The position numbers were made by a program, and so were the translations under genes. A model generated the notes under the pieces. It searched no databases and was not told the DNA's origin. It saw only the letters and a program-made list of their open reading frames with translations. DNA of 64,000 nucleotides from Streptomyces sp. NBC_01210 (lineage in GTDB: Bacteria; Actinomycetota; Actinomycetes; Streptomycetales; Streptomycetaceae), in NCBI RefSeq assembly GCF_036010325.1, contig NZ_CP108549.1, forward strand, positions 4,030,001 to 4,094,000. Direction: 5' to 3'. Below, in pieces: positions 16,490-25,810 of this stretch (its first letter is position 1; each line of letters begins with the position of its first letter).

Positions 16490-17962
16490 TCAGCGGGTGC
16501 GGAGACTGCTGGTGTACACGTCCGTACGGTTCTGTGGTGCGCCGGAGTGGGTCTCGGTGAGCACCGCCCGTACTCCCTTGCCGTCTGCCACCAGGCCTTG
16601 GTAGTCGCCGAGGAAGTAGCCCCCGGCGAACGGCGCCTGCAGCCAGTCGAAGACCCGCGAGATCCGTCGTTCGGTCCGGAGCTTCGGGTTTCCGTGCTGC
16701 AGCGTAGCCAGTTGGTAGGCGGTGGGCAGGGTGGTGGTGTTGCCGGGCTTGAGGAAGCGCAGGTCGTAGTAAGTGAGCGCGACCGTGCCCCGCTCGGCGA
16801 CCGCGATCGACGGTGAGAAGGCCGGAACGCCCTTGGGGCTGATCAGCTCCGGGGTCCCCCAGGTGCGTCCGCCGTCGGTGGACCGCACAAGCTGGACGGA
16901 GTCGAACTCTCCACCGGAGAAGTCCGAGCCCTCGTAGGCCATGTACAGCGTGCCTGTCTTGGGGTCAACAGCCGGGCTCGGCAGGGTGGCCGCGGCGCGC
17001 AGCAGTTTGGTGGGGTCGTTCGGGTCGACCTCCGGTACGGACGTGTCCCGGGCCACGGTGACCGGGGCGCTCCAGGTCTCTCCGGCGTCGGTCGAGGTGA
17101 CCACCTCGTAGCGGGCTTCGACGACGGTGCTCAGGTCGTCGGAGTAGGTGATCCGGTCGAAGAAGTCGTACAGGGTGCCGGTGCCCCGGTCGGCGACGAT
17201 CAGATGGCCGATGGTCTGGGTGTTGGGCACGGTGCTGGTGTCGACGAACGGCCGGGCCTTGCTCCAGGTGCGGCCGCCGTCGCGGGTGAGGGAGATGTAG
17301 CCGGGACCGTCGAGGGAGCTGGGGCCGGGTGGGTCGTTGTCGAGGCGGTTCCAGACCTGGTAGGCGGTGCCCTTGCGGATCGGGTCGGCGGTGAGTGAGG
17401 GCTTGTCGTTGAAAAACGGCTGCTCGTCGACGTGCGTGGTGGTGAGGTTCTGCCAAGTGCGGCCGCCGTCGCGGGACGTGACTGCCAGGAGGGCGCTGCG
17501 CGTGCTCTTCGTGAAGTCGACGCCCTCCCCGCCGGCGTAGACCGTGCCGTCCGGTCCGGTGCTCACCCAGGGGTCGGAGGCCCGTTCGTAGTCCGCGCCG
17601 CCGGGGGCGCACAGGCTGAACGGCAGCGTGCTCCGGTGGAAGGTGTGGCCGTCCGTGGTCCAGCCGGCCGCCAGGCCACGGGCGCCGCCGTCGTTCCAGC
17701 GGTCCTGCTGGAACACGGTGACCACGCGCTTGGGGTCGCGCGGATCGACGGACAGGTACGGCTCGACCTCGGTGGCCGGGTAGACGATGCTGTCGGGGGA
17801 CCTCGCTCCGATGGTGCACTTCGCGTACGGGTCGCCGTGGGACACCTTGACCAGTGGTGTGCCGTCGGGGTTCCGGTCTGCTGCGGCGGGAGTCGCGCCG
17901 GTGACCGTGACGAGCAGGAGCGCGGTGGTGGTGACGGCGGTCAGGGGCAGGAAGACGCGCAT
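16490..17962 (-). CDS. Secreted sialidase-fold (BNR/Asp-box) exoenzyme (490 aa)
   Basis: ATG at 17962 with GGAGGAAA upstream. The first about 30 residues form a Sec signal peptide (MRVFLPLTAVTTTALLLVTV, then GATPAAA). The mature part contains repeated Asp boxes, S/T-x-D-x-G-x-T-W: SRDGGRTWQ, TRDGGRTWSK, STDAGETWSA and STDGGRTWGT, the hallmark of six-bladed beta-propeller sialidases and related glycosidases. The protein is predicted to be exported and to act on external glycans. The Arg triad and Asp/Glu catalytic residues of true sialidases cannot be assigned by eye, so substrate is open. It stands alone, flanked by relics on both sides. Confidence 0.8.
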   Translation of the reverse strand: MRVFLPLTAVTTTALLLVTVTGATPAAADRNPDGTPLVKVSHGDPYAKCTIGARSPDSIVYPATEVEPYLSVDPRDPKRVVTVFQQDRWNDGGARGLAAGWTTDGHTFHRSTLPFSLCAPGGADYERASDPWVSTGPDGTVYAGGEGVDFTKSTRSALLAVTSRDGGRTWQNLTTTHVDEQPFFNDKPSLTADPIRKGTAYQVWNRLDNDPPGPSSLDGPGYISLTRDGGRTWSKARPFVDTSTVPNTQTIGHLIVADRGTGTLYDFFDRITYSDDLSTVVEARYEVVTSTDAGETWSAPVTVARDTSVPEVDPNDPTKLLRAAATLPSPAVDPKTGTLYMAYEGSDFSGGEFDSVQLVRSTDGGRTWGTPELISPKGVPAFSPSIAVAERGTVALTYYDLRFLKPGNTTTLPTAYQLATLQHGNPKLRTERRISRVFDWLQAPFAGGYFLGDYQGLVADGKGVRAVLTETHSGAPQNRTDVYTSSLRTR

Positions 17963-18796
17963 GCGGGATTTCCTCCGGGCCTGTCGGCCGGGGTACGGGA
18001 CCGCCGTCATCGGGGCGGCCTGGGGCGCGGAGGCGTACCGGAACGCGAGGGTGGGGCGACTCCGCTTGGTCCTTTTCGGCGTTGCAGCCGGTGCCCTTGA
18101 TGGGCCGAACGACGGAGTCGTCCCCGGGGTCGTCGAGGGGCACGGCGGAGCCGACCGGCGGGTGCACCGTGCCGGTCGGCTCCTTGGTCGTGCTGTTACG
18201 GCGCCGTCTCGTAGGTCCCCGGAGAGGGCCGTGGGCCGCGTGCCGGTTGGCGATGCCGGCGGGGTCGGCCTTGACTCAGACGGGTTGGAGCGGGATGACC
18301 TGCTGGACCTCTTCCACGGTGGGGATGAGTCAGGGCATCGGCAAAGGGCCACCTCAATGCGGACAGCGGCGCGATCATCGGCCGCGCCAGAAGGAAGACT
18401 CCATCACCGTCGGCACATCCAGGCTCGAGGCCGGCGGGACTGCTCGTTCTTCTGCGCCTGTTCAAGACCTGCCGAGTGTCAACAACGCTCGTGATCAATA
18501 CAGCTGGGAAATCCGAATCAATACAGCCAGGAAATGCGAACGACCTCGTCGGTCGCTGTATGACGACATGGCCGAGGCCGTTCAGGACGGTGGCGAGCGC
18601 GGTGTTCAGGACAGCGCGGACCGTCTCGAGGCGGTGACGGGCTTGGCTTCGAGACGGTCGGCGTCCACCATCGCGAGTGCCGCGGTGTCGAGACGGGCGC
18701 GGGCGATCCACCCGACGGTGGACCGGGTGCCGTCACTCCATACCCACCGCGCCGGGTGCACCGGCCGGACTGGCTGCCCAGCCGTGCGCCGACCGG
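17963..18796. other. 834-base stretch without a convincing gene
   Basis: Apart from the promoter of the sialidase-like gene, I see only a 23-base tandem direct repeat at 18494-18539. Short frames on both strands lack starts, binding sites or recognisable motifs. Confidence 0.45.
18494..18539. repeat. Two tandem 23-base repeats
   Basis: The units, starting ATCAATACAGCTGGGAAAT and ATCAATACAGCCAGGAAAT, differ at three positions and are A+T-rich compared with the surroundings. They could be operator or iteron sites. No adjacent regulator is apparent. Confidence 0.5.
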
Positions 18797-19003
18797 TCAA
18801 GTGATCGCCGGCGTGGTCCCGTCAGGCAGCGCGCAGGCGTAGCCGGCGTAGGGGCGTGAAACGATCTGTCCGCCGGCGGCCGTGCAGTCGTCTCTGGAGA
18901 TGTTCGGAGACGAGGCGGCCCCGGCGCTGACAGCGCCGACGGCGCTCACGCCGGCAAGGGTTGCCGCGGCCAGGGCGAGGCCCAGGATTCTTCGCATGCG
19001 CAT
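18797..19003 (-). CDS. Small secreted protein (68 aa), relative of the one at 15603
   Basis: ATG at 19003 is preceded by GGAGGAGGA. The signal peptide (MRMRRILGLALAAATLAG, ending near SAGAA) leaves about 38 mature residues with two Cys (DDCTAAGG, YACALPDG). Start, length and paired-Cys layout match 15603-15809. The gene is followed by a low-complexity region. Function unknown. Confidence 0.7.
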   Translation of the reverse strand: MRMRRILGLALAAATLAGVSAVGAVSAGAASSPNISRDDCTAAGGQIVSRPYAGYACALPDGTTPAIT

Positions 19004-19355
19004 GACTTCCTCCTCCTCTCCGGCGCCTTCGTTCGGCCTTCGGGAAGGACAAGTCTCAAGACGACGGGGCCCTCTTGCTCAGCATGGGCGCTCCGCATGA
19101 GGCCCGCGAGGCGAGGCTGGGCGCCGCGCCCGGGCGGTGACTGCCCGGCCCCGGAGAGGCATGACGTCACCTGACCTCGACCGGCCGCATCGGTACGCCG
19201 CGTGCGCGTCGGTAGGAGCGGGGCGACGTCGATTTCCTTGCGGTCGAGACTGCCCACCGGGGCCGCGTTGTGTCCGGGCAGGCCGGGGGTTGAGGAGGAG
19301 ACGGGCCGTACCTGCCTCCGACCGGTGCCGGCGGGCGGCTGCCCCGCGCGGTCCT
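19004..19355. other. 352-base stretch between two secreted-protein genes
   Basis: It holds the ribosome binding site and presumably the promoter of the gene at 18797-19003. I see no further gene. Confidence 0.45.
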
Positions 19356-19631
19356 CTAACGCGGTTCGTTGGCCGCTGCCCGGCAGGCACCGGTCGCGGC
19401 GCCGCCCGCCACTCCGGCCCCGGTCAGCCCGGTCACACAACTCTGCAGGTCTCCGACCACGCCACGGCTGCAGGCCGCTGTGACGGAGTCGGAAGCGGTG
19501 GCACCGGCCAGTTCGGCCATCTGTGTGCAGGCGGGGATGTCCGCCCGGGCCGCGGGAGCGGCGAGGACCGCACCACCGAGGGTGAGGGTCAGGCCGGTGA
19601 GGGCACCGGTGATACGGGTCGACGTGCGCAT
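19356..19631 (-). CDS. Small secreted Ala/Gly-rich protein (91 aa)
   Basis: ATG at 19631 with GGAAGGCAGG upstream. A signal peptide (MRTSTRITGALTGLTLTLGG, ending AAPAARA) is followed by about 60 residues with four Cys (DIPACTQM, VTAACSRG, LQSCVTG, TGACRAA), consistent with two disulphides in a compact helical exported protein. No family is recognised. It may be co-regulated with the secreted-protein gene to its left, which has the same orientation. Confidence 0.65.
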   Translation of the reverse strand: MRTSTRITGALTGLTLTLGGAVLAAPAARADIPACTQMAELAGATASDSVTAACSRGVVGDLQSCVTGLTGAGVAGGAATGACRAAANEPR

Positions 19632-20657
19632 GGGACGCACCTGCCTTCCGGGTTGGTCGCGCGGTCCTGGTCCCGGCGGGCCGGATCCACGCGGTAAGGC
19701 CGCCTGGCGACGCTCGGTGAGTGGTGCCCCGGCCGGCGGGCTCACAGACTGACCGCACGATTCTGCGTCGCGTCCATTGAGCCGCACCGGGACATGGTCG
19801 CCAGGCCGAAGGAGAGGGCCCCGGACCGGATGAGACGCACTCGGACCTCCACTCGCGGGCCCCTCACTCCAGCGTCGCATCCTCTCCCCCGCCCGTCCTG
19901 GGCATCCGGGGGGGGCGGCCGCGCTGAGTAACTGCGATTGCGCGAAGCGCGGTAGCCGGCCCGTCCGGCCGACCAGGTGATCGGACGGCCCAGCGTCCCG
20001 CCCGGCATGTCCCCTGCACACCGCCGGGCGCGGCTCGGCCGGGGAGGCGGCCGGCCTTCGCTTCCCCGCGAGGTGCTCCGCCACTGCGGTGGCACTTCAC
20101 GGCGAGCGCCGATGTGAGGCCAAGGTATCGCCGGGGAGAGCGAAGCCCGGCAGGGCCGTGAGGGCGGAGCGGCCGGGTGAGCCCTTGGAGATCTGCCCCG
20201 TGCCGCAGTTGTTCCGGTGACATCCAACGCTGACATCAACGACCGCGGACAGCTGCGGCATTGGGCGGCTGTAGACGGTACTTGTGCGCGCAGCCAGGCC
20301 CGGCCAAGGTTCAGTTGGAGCGAACTTACAAGGCAGGCATCCAGCGCTTCCGGTGCCGAACGCTGAGGCAGTGGGACCTACTCATCGTCGGAGCCGAAAA
20401 CGGGCATCGAACGAACCTCGTCCGACTCGACGGCAGTTGATTGGCTCACGCCCGCCGAAGTCGCCGCGGCCGGCGTACGGCCCCGATCTCTCGCCCCATG
20501 GCAGCTCCCGCCCAAAGCCGCTCCACCGACCTCACGAGATCACAGCTGTCGCCGGAGCTCCTTCAATTATGGGGCGTCCGAGCGAATCCCGTCGAAGCCT
20601 CAGTCTGTGTCCTGTGTCATCGACATCCATCGCCCCGACCAGCCGACAGTGTGCGGC
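19632..20657. other. About 1 kb without a convincing gene
   Basis: Frames on both strands are open by chance because of high G+C but none has a start with a binding site or familiar motifs. A copy of GCTGACATCAACGA is present at 20229-20242, next to a TGACATCC half-copy, as it is near att sites 1 and 4. This suggests a former element boundary. Confidence 0.45.
20229..20242 (+). repeat. GCTGACATCAACGA motif, copy 2
   Basis: Same 14-mer and same TGACATCC half-copy upstream as at 3004. No tRNA-like 3' end follows here. Confidence 0.5.
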
Positions 20658-21065
20658 TCAGGCAAGGTCGCTGGTCAAGATCTCCGTATACGCCTGACTG
20701 CCGATGAAGGGGTTGTTGACGGCCCAGAGCTCGCCCTTTTGGTTTTCCGGCACGTCGAAGTTGCACATCACCCAGCCGCCGTCCTTGCCGCGGTTGTTGA
20801 AGCACTCGCGGCCCCAGTGCGCCGGGAGTTTCGACTTTATCGTGCCTGCGGCGGACTGTCCGTTCGCCTTCGTGTCCTTGACCCAGACCCGGTCTCCATA
20901 CGCGGCGAAGCACGCCTTGGCACCGGTCGTCGACACGCACGTGGCGCCCGACGGAGGCGCGCCACTCGGGGTGCCGGTCGCAGCCGATGCCACGGTTGCC
21001 GTCCCGGCGGCGACGAGTACCGCCGCCGCAGGAGTCACCATCAGCGCGCGCCCCAGCCTGCTCAT
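20658..21065 (-). CDS. Secreted protein of unknown function (135 aa)
   Basis: ATG at 21065 with GGGAG upstream. A signal peptide (MSRLGRALMVTPAAAVLVAA, ending ATVASAA) precedes a mature domain of about 105 residues with four Cys (ATCVSTTG, AKACFAAYGDRVWVKD, GRECFNN, MCNFDVPEN) and a beta-rich pattern (DRVWVKDTKANGQSAAG). Streptomyces encode many such exported disulphide-bonded proteins of unknown role. It lies downstream of, and in the same direction as, the Ser/Thr kinase whose extracellular domain has a similar Cys/aromatic look. Confidence 0.75.
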   Translation of the reverse strand: MSRLGRALMVTPAAAVLVAAGTATVASAATGTPSGAPPSGATCVSTTGAKACFAAYGDRVWVKDTKANGQSAAGTIKSKLPAHWGRECFNNRGKDGGWVMCNFDVPENQKGELWAVNNPFIGSQAYTEILTSDLA

Positions 21066-21417
21066 GTGCTCTCCCTTTGTCGAACTCCTGGTGCTGCGTT
21101 GGCTCGTGACATTCAACATCATGCGGTCGTCATCGTTGCCACCCTCCTCCTCGGTGAAGAGCAGCGGGGGCGACTGGGCGGAGCGGGGCGGAGACAGGAG
21201 CGTCGCCCGGCGCCAAGCCGGGCCCGCAGAGCGAGCTTTGAGTCCTGTAGCAAGAAGATCAGAGCCAAGGTCGTGCCACATCCGTGCCAGATCCGAGGGG
21301 AAACAGCGGGGAATCGCGGCACGTGACGGATCTTCCACTCTGAAGCGGTCCCGGGCGGCCGTGGCGGGGCTACCACGGTGGCCGCTTGCGCCCCTATCCA
21401 GCAGTGGTTGGGAACGC
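21066..21417. other. 352-base gap upstream of the secreted protein
   Basis: No gene is visible. It must contain the kinase terminator region and the promoter of the secreted-protein gene. Confidence 0.4.
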
Positions 21418-23193
21418 TTAGCAGCGGGGCAGGGTGCCGCTCTCCTTGGAGAGTCTGGTGCTGGAGGCCCAGCCTTCGGTGTTCGTCCCATCGATACGGG
21501 CGTAGATCCACTTGTTGCCGTAGGCGTTGGTGACGTAGCAGTGGTAGTAGAGCTTCACACCGGTCTTGACCACGGTCACGTTCTGGCATTCCGCGTACGG
21601 CCCGGTGTAGAGGTGGGACGTCTCGGCCAGGTAGCCGTAGCCGTCGCTGCGGTTCTCGTGGCCCCAGCCGGTGCAGGCCGTCGACACCGGGGTGGGCTCC
21701 TTCACCGTCGGGCTGGGCTTGGTCTCTTGGGAGGCCGACGGGCTCTCGGTCGGCTTGTCGCCTTCGACGCCGGGCTTCTTCGTGGGGCCCAGCTCCTCGT
21801 CCTCGTGACCGTCCGGCTCCTCCGAGGCCGACGGCTTCGAGGACGTGCCGGGAGAACCGGCGGACGACGGGGTGCTGCCCCCGGTCGGCCACGGGCTGTC
21901 CGTGGGGGAGCCGACGCCGGGCGGCGTCGCCTGTGCGCCGTCCGTGGTCTTGCCGCCCTGTTGGGACGTCAGGGCGTAGGTGATTCCGCCGCCTGCGGCG
22001 AGGAGCACGACGGCGGCCGCTGCCGCGACGACGGTGCGGTTGCTGCGGCGCCGTACGCGACGGGCTGCCGTCCGGCTCGTCTCGGGAGCGGGGACTCCGG
22101 CGTGGCCCGCGACCGGCGCGCCGTGCTGCGGCAGCGTCGGCGGCAGGACGGGCTGCGCGTAGCCGGCGTGCAGAGGCTCGGGCTGCGGGGCGGGCTGGGG
22201 GAACAGCGGGGGACCGAACCCGGGGGCAGGTGCGGCGGCGGCCGCAGCCCCGGGACCCACCGCGGGAGCGGGAGCGGGAGCGGGCGTCGGCGGCGGCGTC
22301 GGCGTCGGAGCGGCGGACGCGAGGTGCACCGTCCCGCCCGAGGCGACGCGCTCCAGCATGCCGCGCGCCTGTTCCGCGGTGGGCCGGTTCTCCGGCTCCT
22401 TCGCCATCAGCGCCTGGAGCACGGGCGTGAGCGGTCCCGCCCGGCGGGGCTCCGGCAGGGGCTCGGTGACGATCGCCGACAGGGTGGACCACGCGGACGT
22501 GCGGCGGAACGGCGAAGTGCCCTCCACGGCCGCGTAGAGCGTCATGCCGAGCGACCAGATGTCCGACGCGGGACCGGGCTCCCTGCCCTGCGCGCGCTCC
22601 GGCGGCAAATAGTCGAGGGAACCGACGAGTTGACCGCTCTGGGTCAGCTTGGCCATGGCCTCGTCGCCGGAGGCTTCCATGGTGGCGATACCGAAATCGG
22701 TGAGCACGACCCTGCCGCCGTGCTCGATCAGCACGTTTCCCGGCTTGACGTCCCGGTGGAGTACGCCGGCCCGGTGCGCGGCGTCGAGCGCGTCCATCAA
22801 CTTGGCGCCGATCGCCGCAGCCTCGTGCGGCTCCAGTGTGCCGCGCTCCGCCAGCACGTCGTCGAGCGAGGGCCCGTCGACGAGTTCCATGACGATGACC
22901 GGGAGGCCCTGCTCCTCGGTCACGTCGTGGACGGTGACCACGCCGCTGTGCCGGATACGGGCGGCGGCCTGCGCCTCCCGCTGCATCCGGGTCCGCACGT
23001 CGGCCAGTTCGGCTGCGGAGGTGTCGGTGAAAGCCCGCAGGACCTTGACGGCGACCTCTCGGTTCAGCAGTTCGTCCACCGCCCGGGCGACCACCCCCAT
23101 GCCACCGCGCCCGATCATGGAGGTCACCCGGTAACGCCCCCCGAGTACCTTGCCCGTCAGCTCTGCGCCATGCGCTTCCCCCGAGGTCACCAC
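21418..23193 (-). CDS. Membrane Ser/Thr protein kinase (PknB-like) with exported C-terminal domain (591 aa)
   Basis: The kinase domain covers about residues 18-275: Gly-rich loop IGRGGMGVV, VAIK-type Lys in EVAVKVL, catalytic loop HRDVKPGNVL, DFG in LTDFGIAT, and a PPE-type APE motif (DYLPPERAQG). A Pro/Ala-rich linker follows, then one membrane helix near residues 390-411 (VVAAAAAVVLLAAGGGITYA). A Ser/Pro/Glu-rich stalk leads to an extracellular end domain of about 85 residues with four Cys (TACTGWG, AECQNVTVV, YYHCYVTN), SH3-like in pattern (KWIYARIDGTNTEGW). It is a Hanks-type receptor kinase that probably senses something outside and phosphorylates cytoplasmic targets. The GTG start has only a weak binding site. 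Confidence 0.88.
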   Translation of the reverse strand: MVTSGEAHGAELTGKVLGGRYRVTSMIGRGGMGVVARAVDELLNREVAVKVLRAFTDTSAAELADVRTRMQREAQAAARIRHSGVVTVHDVTEEQGLPVIVMELVDGPSLDDVLAERGTLEPHEAAAIGAKLMDALDAAHRAGVLHRDVKPGNVLIEHGGRVVLTDFGIATMEASGDEAMAKLTQSGQLVGSLDYLPPERAQGREPGPASDIWSLGMTLYAAVEGTSPFRRTSAWSTLSAIVTEPLPEPRRAGPLTPVLQALMAKEPENRPTAEQARGMLERVASGGTVHLASAAPTPTPPPTPAPAPAPAVGPGAAAAAAPAPGFGPPLFPQPAPQPEPLHAGYAQPVLPPTLPQHGAPVAGHAGVPAPETSRTAARRVRRRSNRTVVAAAAAVVLLAAGGGITYALTSQQGGKTTDGAQATPPGVGSPTDSPWPTGGSTPSSAGSPGTSSKPSASEEPDGHEDEELGPTKKPGVEGDKPTESPSASQETKPSPTVKEPTPVSTACTGWGHENRSDGYGYLAETSHLYTGPYAECQNVTVVKTGVKLYYHCYVTNAYGNKWIYARIDGTNTEGWASSTRLSKESGTLPRC

Positions 23194-23518
23194 ACGCTCC
23201 GTTCCGTGGTTGTTCGTGAACCATCAATCCGAAGTCCTCAAGGGTAGAGGCAGGGACGTGAAGGGAAGTCGGCGGCCGTGCGCAAGTATGTGGCGCCCAT
23301 CAGGGTTGTCGCCCATGGCGGGCACGGCGGTCCCTGGCCGTGCGTCTCGGCTGGCGTCAGATGTCAGAGCCGGGTGCTAACTTCCGCCGTCCAAGGGAAA
23401 AGCGAAGACGATGGAGGCCTGCCGTTTCCGCACGCCTGTGGGTGCCGGAAACGGTGTCACCCTATGCAACCTGTTTTGTGCTCCCGCTGCGCTGACCGAC
23501 TACCGGAGGAAATGATCC
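23194..23518. other. 325-base gap; its right part duplicates the RHS operon terminator
   Basis: No gene is visible. From about 23425 the sequence is near-identical to 3338-3434, including the GTTTCCG/CGGAAAC hairpin at about 23427-23456. Confidence 0.55.
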
Positions 23519-23968
23519 TTATGCGGTTCGGTTCGACGCACGTCCAGAGATTGGAGTTCGTGGATCGTCGATGTCAACTGTAATCGCGACCCCCGAGGTT
23601 GAGCTAAGGGTAGCGACATTGCTGGACAGCTGGATCCGATCAAATGGATTGGATTCCATGAAGAAAATCGCCCAAATCAGCGCACGATCAACAGTCAAAC
23701 GTGCGATGAACCCCTCTGACCCGTACGAACCCTCGCCGCCCCACAGCAGCCCCTTCCTCCCCAGGTCTACTGCGGCAAGCCCATCGACCTCAGACACCCA
23801 AGACGGATCGCTTTCCAGCATCTCATCCAGGCCGAAGGGGGCGAGCACCGTAAAATCGCTCGGCGCGTCGGGGGCGAGGGCGACATCATAGGAGTGGCCG
23901 TCGGCGAAGTGTAGTGCGTCTCTGATGGGAAGCTCAAAGTCGTCCCATAGGCGTTCGATCGCGGTCAT
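23519..23968 (-). CDS. Duplicate immunity protein (149 aa), orphaned beside a toxin relic
   Basis: This is a close paralogue of the immunity gene at 3435-3887 (MTAIERLWDDFELPIRDALH, LGRKGLLWGGEGSYGSEG, FIARLTVDRALIWAIFFMES), intact over its length. The ATG at 23968 aligns with the start of the other copy; an in-frame ATG at 23980 is possible because the toxin stop codon that normally sets the start has been lost. Orphan immunity genes protect against toxins of other strains, so it could be kept by selection even though the neighbouring toxin is ruined. Confidence 0.75.
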   Translation of the reverse strand: MTAIERLWDDFELPIRDALHFADGHSYDVALAPDAPSDFTVLAPFGLDEMLESDPSWVSEVDGLAAVDLGRKGLLWGGEGSYGSEGFIARLTVDRALIWAIFFMESNPFDRIQLSSNVATLSSTSGVAITVDIDDPRTPISGRASNRTA

Positions 23969-24420
23969 TTCTTCTCGCATTTTCCGTTGCGCACGTGCTG
24001 CGGCCTCTCCTGGAGTCCCGTCGGGGGGCCGGCTCGCCCAGTTCATTTCTGTTCCGCGCGGAATTCATGCGCCTTCTGAATTATTCCGCCCATGTTCGTA
24101 ATGCCACTGCCTGCCCTGGGGGTTGGTGACCTCGATCAGGGGCAGCTCGTAGGCGAAGGCATAGTGCGCGCCGTCGGGGTCGGTCCTCGTGGCGGGCTGG
24201 TCGAAGTAGGTGTGGGTGTAGGTGGTGGTGTGCCCGGCCTCGTCGGCGTGGAGGGCGAGGTTGCCTTCGGTATCCCACTGCCACACCTCGCGGGCGCCCT
24301 CCGGCCCCTCGCGCCAGGCGGGCATGCCCTCGATCGTGCAGGCGTGACGCGTGGTCTGGCCCAGGGTATCGGTGACGGCGGTGACCTGGCCCTGCCCGCC
24401 CGGCGCATGGCGAACTCGAC
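23969..24420 (-). pseudogene. Deleted RHS toxin remnant
   Basis: The right part (24099-24420) is about 90% identical to part of the RHS core of toxin A (near 5820-6140): EVWQWDTEGNLALHADEAG, YFDQPATRTDPDGAHY and IEVTNPQGRQWHYE are clear. At about 24093 it jumps to the last 45 codons of the toxin tip (matching 3888-4020) in a shifted frame, and then to the immunity gene. About 1.8 kb of core and most of the tip are missing. The locus is a deletion derivative of a second copy of RHS operon A. Confidence 0.85.
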
Positions 24421-24582
24421 GAAGGCCACGCAGCAGTTGGTGCGCTCACCTGGGACTACGAGACCGAGGCCGTGGCAGAAAAGCTCAAGGAGATGGGCAG
24501 AACACGCCAGATTCTTGAGGTGGCCAAGGTGGAGGCTGAGGACCAAGAGCCCACCGCAACCGCGACTCGGCAAGGGGCCTGA
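24409..24582 (+). pseudogene. C-terminal fragment of an unrecognised protein
   Basis: One frame from the edge of the RHS remnant gives GELDEGHAAVGALTWDYETE, AVAEKLKEMGRTR and QILEVAKVEAEDQE followed by a stop. Codon use and the helical, charged sequence look like real coding, but there is no start because the RHS remnant begins where the N-terminus should be. I do not recognise it; it may be from a plasmid or phage gene. Confidence 0.45.
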
Positions 24583-24651
24583 GGCGGCTGTCGGCCGCGC
24601 CGGTCATCGATGCCGGGCGCGGCTGGTGGCTCCAGAGACCGGGCGACGTCT

Positions 24652-24984
24652 CTACGCGCGGCCCTGGGCCTCGGCGTCGGCGTCGGCGACGGCAATCGCG
24701 ATGCCGAGTGCTTTGGCGATGTTGCCGGCAGCCATCATGACGCGAGCCGTGCCCACGATGGGGGCGATGGCGACCAGGACATCCTGCACCTTCTCAGCGG
24801 TCAGGCCGGCCTGTATGGCGGGGTCGATGTGGGCGACGTACGAGATCGGCGGAGCGTCCGAGGCGGCGAGGGCCGCGATGCGGGTGACCATGAACATGTC
24901 CGGGGTCAGCCCGCACCGCTCGATCGAGTCGACCGTCATCGCGGCGAGGGTGTCCAGTACCGGGGTTTCAGATGCTGTGGCCAT
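24652..24984 (-). CDS. Carboxymuconolactone decarboxylase-like protein (110 aa)
   Basis: ATG at 24984 with AGGAGA ten bases upstream. The all-helical sequence (RIAALAASDAPPISYVAHID, AEKVQDVLVAIAPIVGT, MMAAGNIAKALG) resembles the CMD/AhpD fold, in which two helices and a loop form a hexamer subunit. The Cys-x-x-Cys of AhpD peroxidase-type members is absent, so peroxidase activity is unlikely; other members act as decarboxylases or have unknown roles. It is a single gene. Confidence 0.65.
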   Translation of the reverse strand: MATASETPVLDTLAAMTVDSIERCGLTPDMFMVTRIAALAASDAPPISYVAHIDPAIQAGLTAEKVQDVLVAIAPIVGTARVMMAAGNIAKALGIAIAVADADAEAQGRA

Positions 24985-25349
24985 GGCGGGTCGTCTCCTG
25001 TTGGTGTCGTGATGAGGATCAGCGGCGTAGTAGGGCTCCGCATCTCGGTGCAGCGTGTACTGCTCGACCGTAAGCCTGTTTCCGGCGGGTTGCCTGTCCA
25101 GGGGATCGCCGACGGCGGGGGCAAGCTCAGCGAGCCGCTCCCCGGGCCCCCGACCGCGGACGCACACTGGCAGGTCACCAGCGCCCCGACGGGAGCGTGA
25201 TGCTGCACGAGCCCTCCCGGGCAGGTCGGAGGGCACCCGGACCGGTCGTCGGTGGTTCCGGTTCCTCACCCGGCCATGAGGATGTCCGATCCGGTGCATG
25301 GCATCAGAATTGGCGTTACCCACTGTTTCAGCCGGATCGGAGACAGCCC
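24985..25349. other. 365-base gap between divergent genes
   Basis: It lies between the CMD-like gene (leftward) and the amphi-Trp gene (rightward) and must hold both promoters. I see no gene or strong repeat in it. Confidence 0.4.
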
Positions 25350-25721
25350 ATGAAGGACCTCAAGTTTGAGCAGAAGCGCTCGCTGTCACGCCTGGAGGCG
25401 GCTGATCAGCTCATGGCGCTCGCGACCGCGCTGCGGGAAGGTGGGGAGGCCGAACTGGAAGTCGGCCCCGGGAAGTTGAGCCTGCGGATCCCCGACGACC
25501 TTCGTAGCGAGATAGAGATCGAGGTCGGTAGCGGGGAGATCGAGCTGGAGATCGAGTTCAAGTGGCCGACCGCACCGACCCGGACAGCGCCATCGCAGGC
25601 GGTGGCAGGCACACAAGAGGCCGCGAGGAGGCGGAAGAGTACGCCTGCCAAGCCCGGGCGGAGCAGCACCGGCACCAGCAGGAGCAAAGGCGCGAAGCGG
25701 TCCGCGACAACAACGCCCTGA
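25350..25721 (+). CDS. Amphi-Trp domain protein (123 aa)
   Basis: ATG at 25350 with GGAG upstream. The N-terminal 75 residues match the amphi-Trp domain: FEQKRSLSRLEAADQLMALA, LEVGPGKLSLRIPDDLRSEI, then alternating charged and hydrophobic residues (IEIEVGSGEIELEIEFKW) ending in the conserved F-x-W. A basic Lys/Arg/Ser/Pro tail follows and could bind nucleic acid. The domain is found in archaea and actinobacteria, with no established function. Confidence 0.8.
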   Translation: MKDLKFEQKRSLSRLEAADQLMALATALREGGEAELEVGPGKLSLRIPDDLRSEIEIEVGSGEIELEIEFKWPTAPTRTAPSQAVAGTQEAARRRKSTPAKPGRSSTGTSRSKGAKRSATTTP

Positions 25722-25810
25722 GCGGCGTCAAGGCCCTCGGGCCGGCCATCACGGCCGAGCGGCAGGCCCGCGCCAGGGCGACGAGGCTCGGCGGGCCACC
25801 CGGCGGTGAT

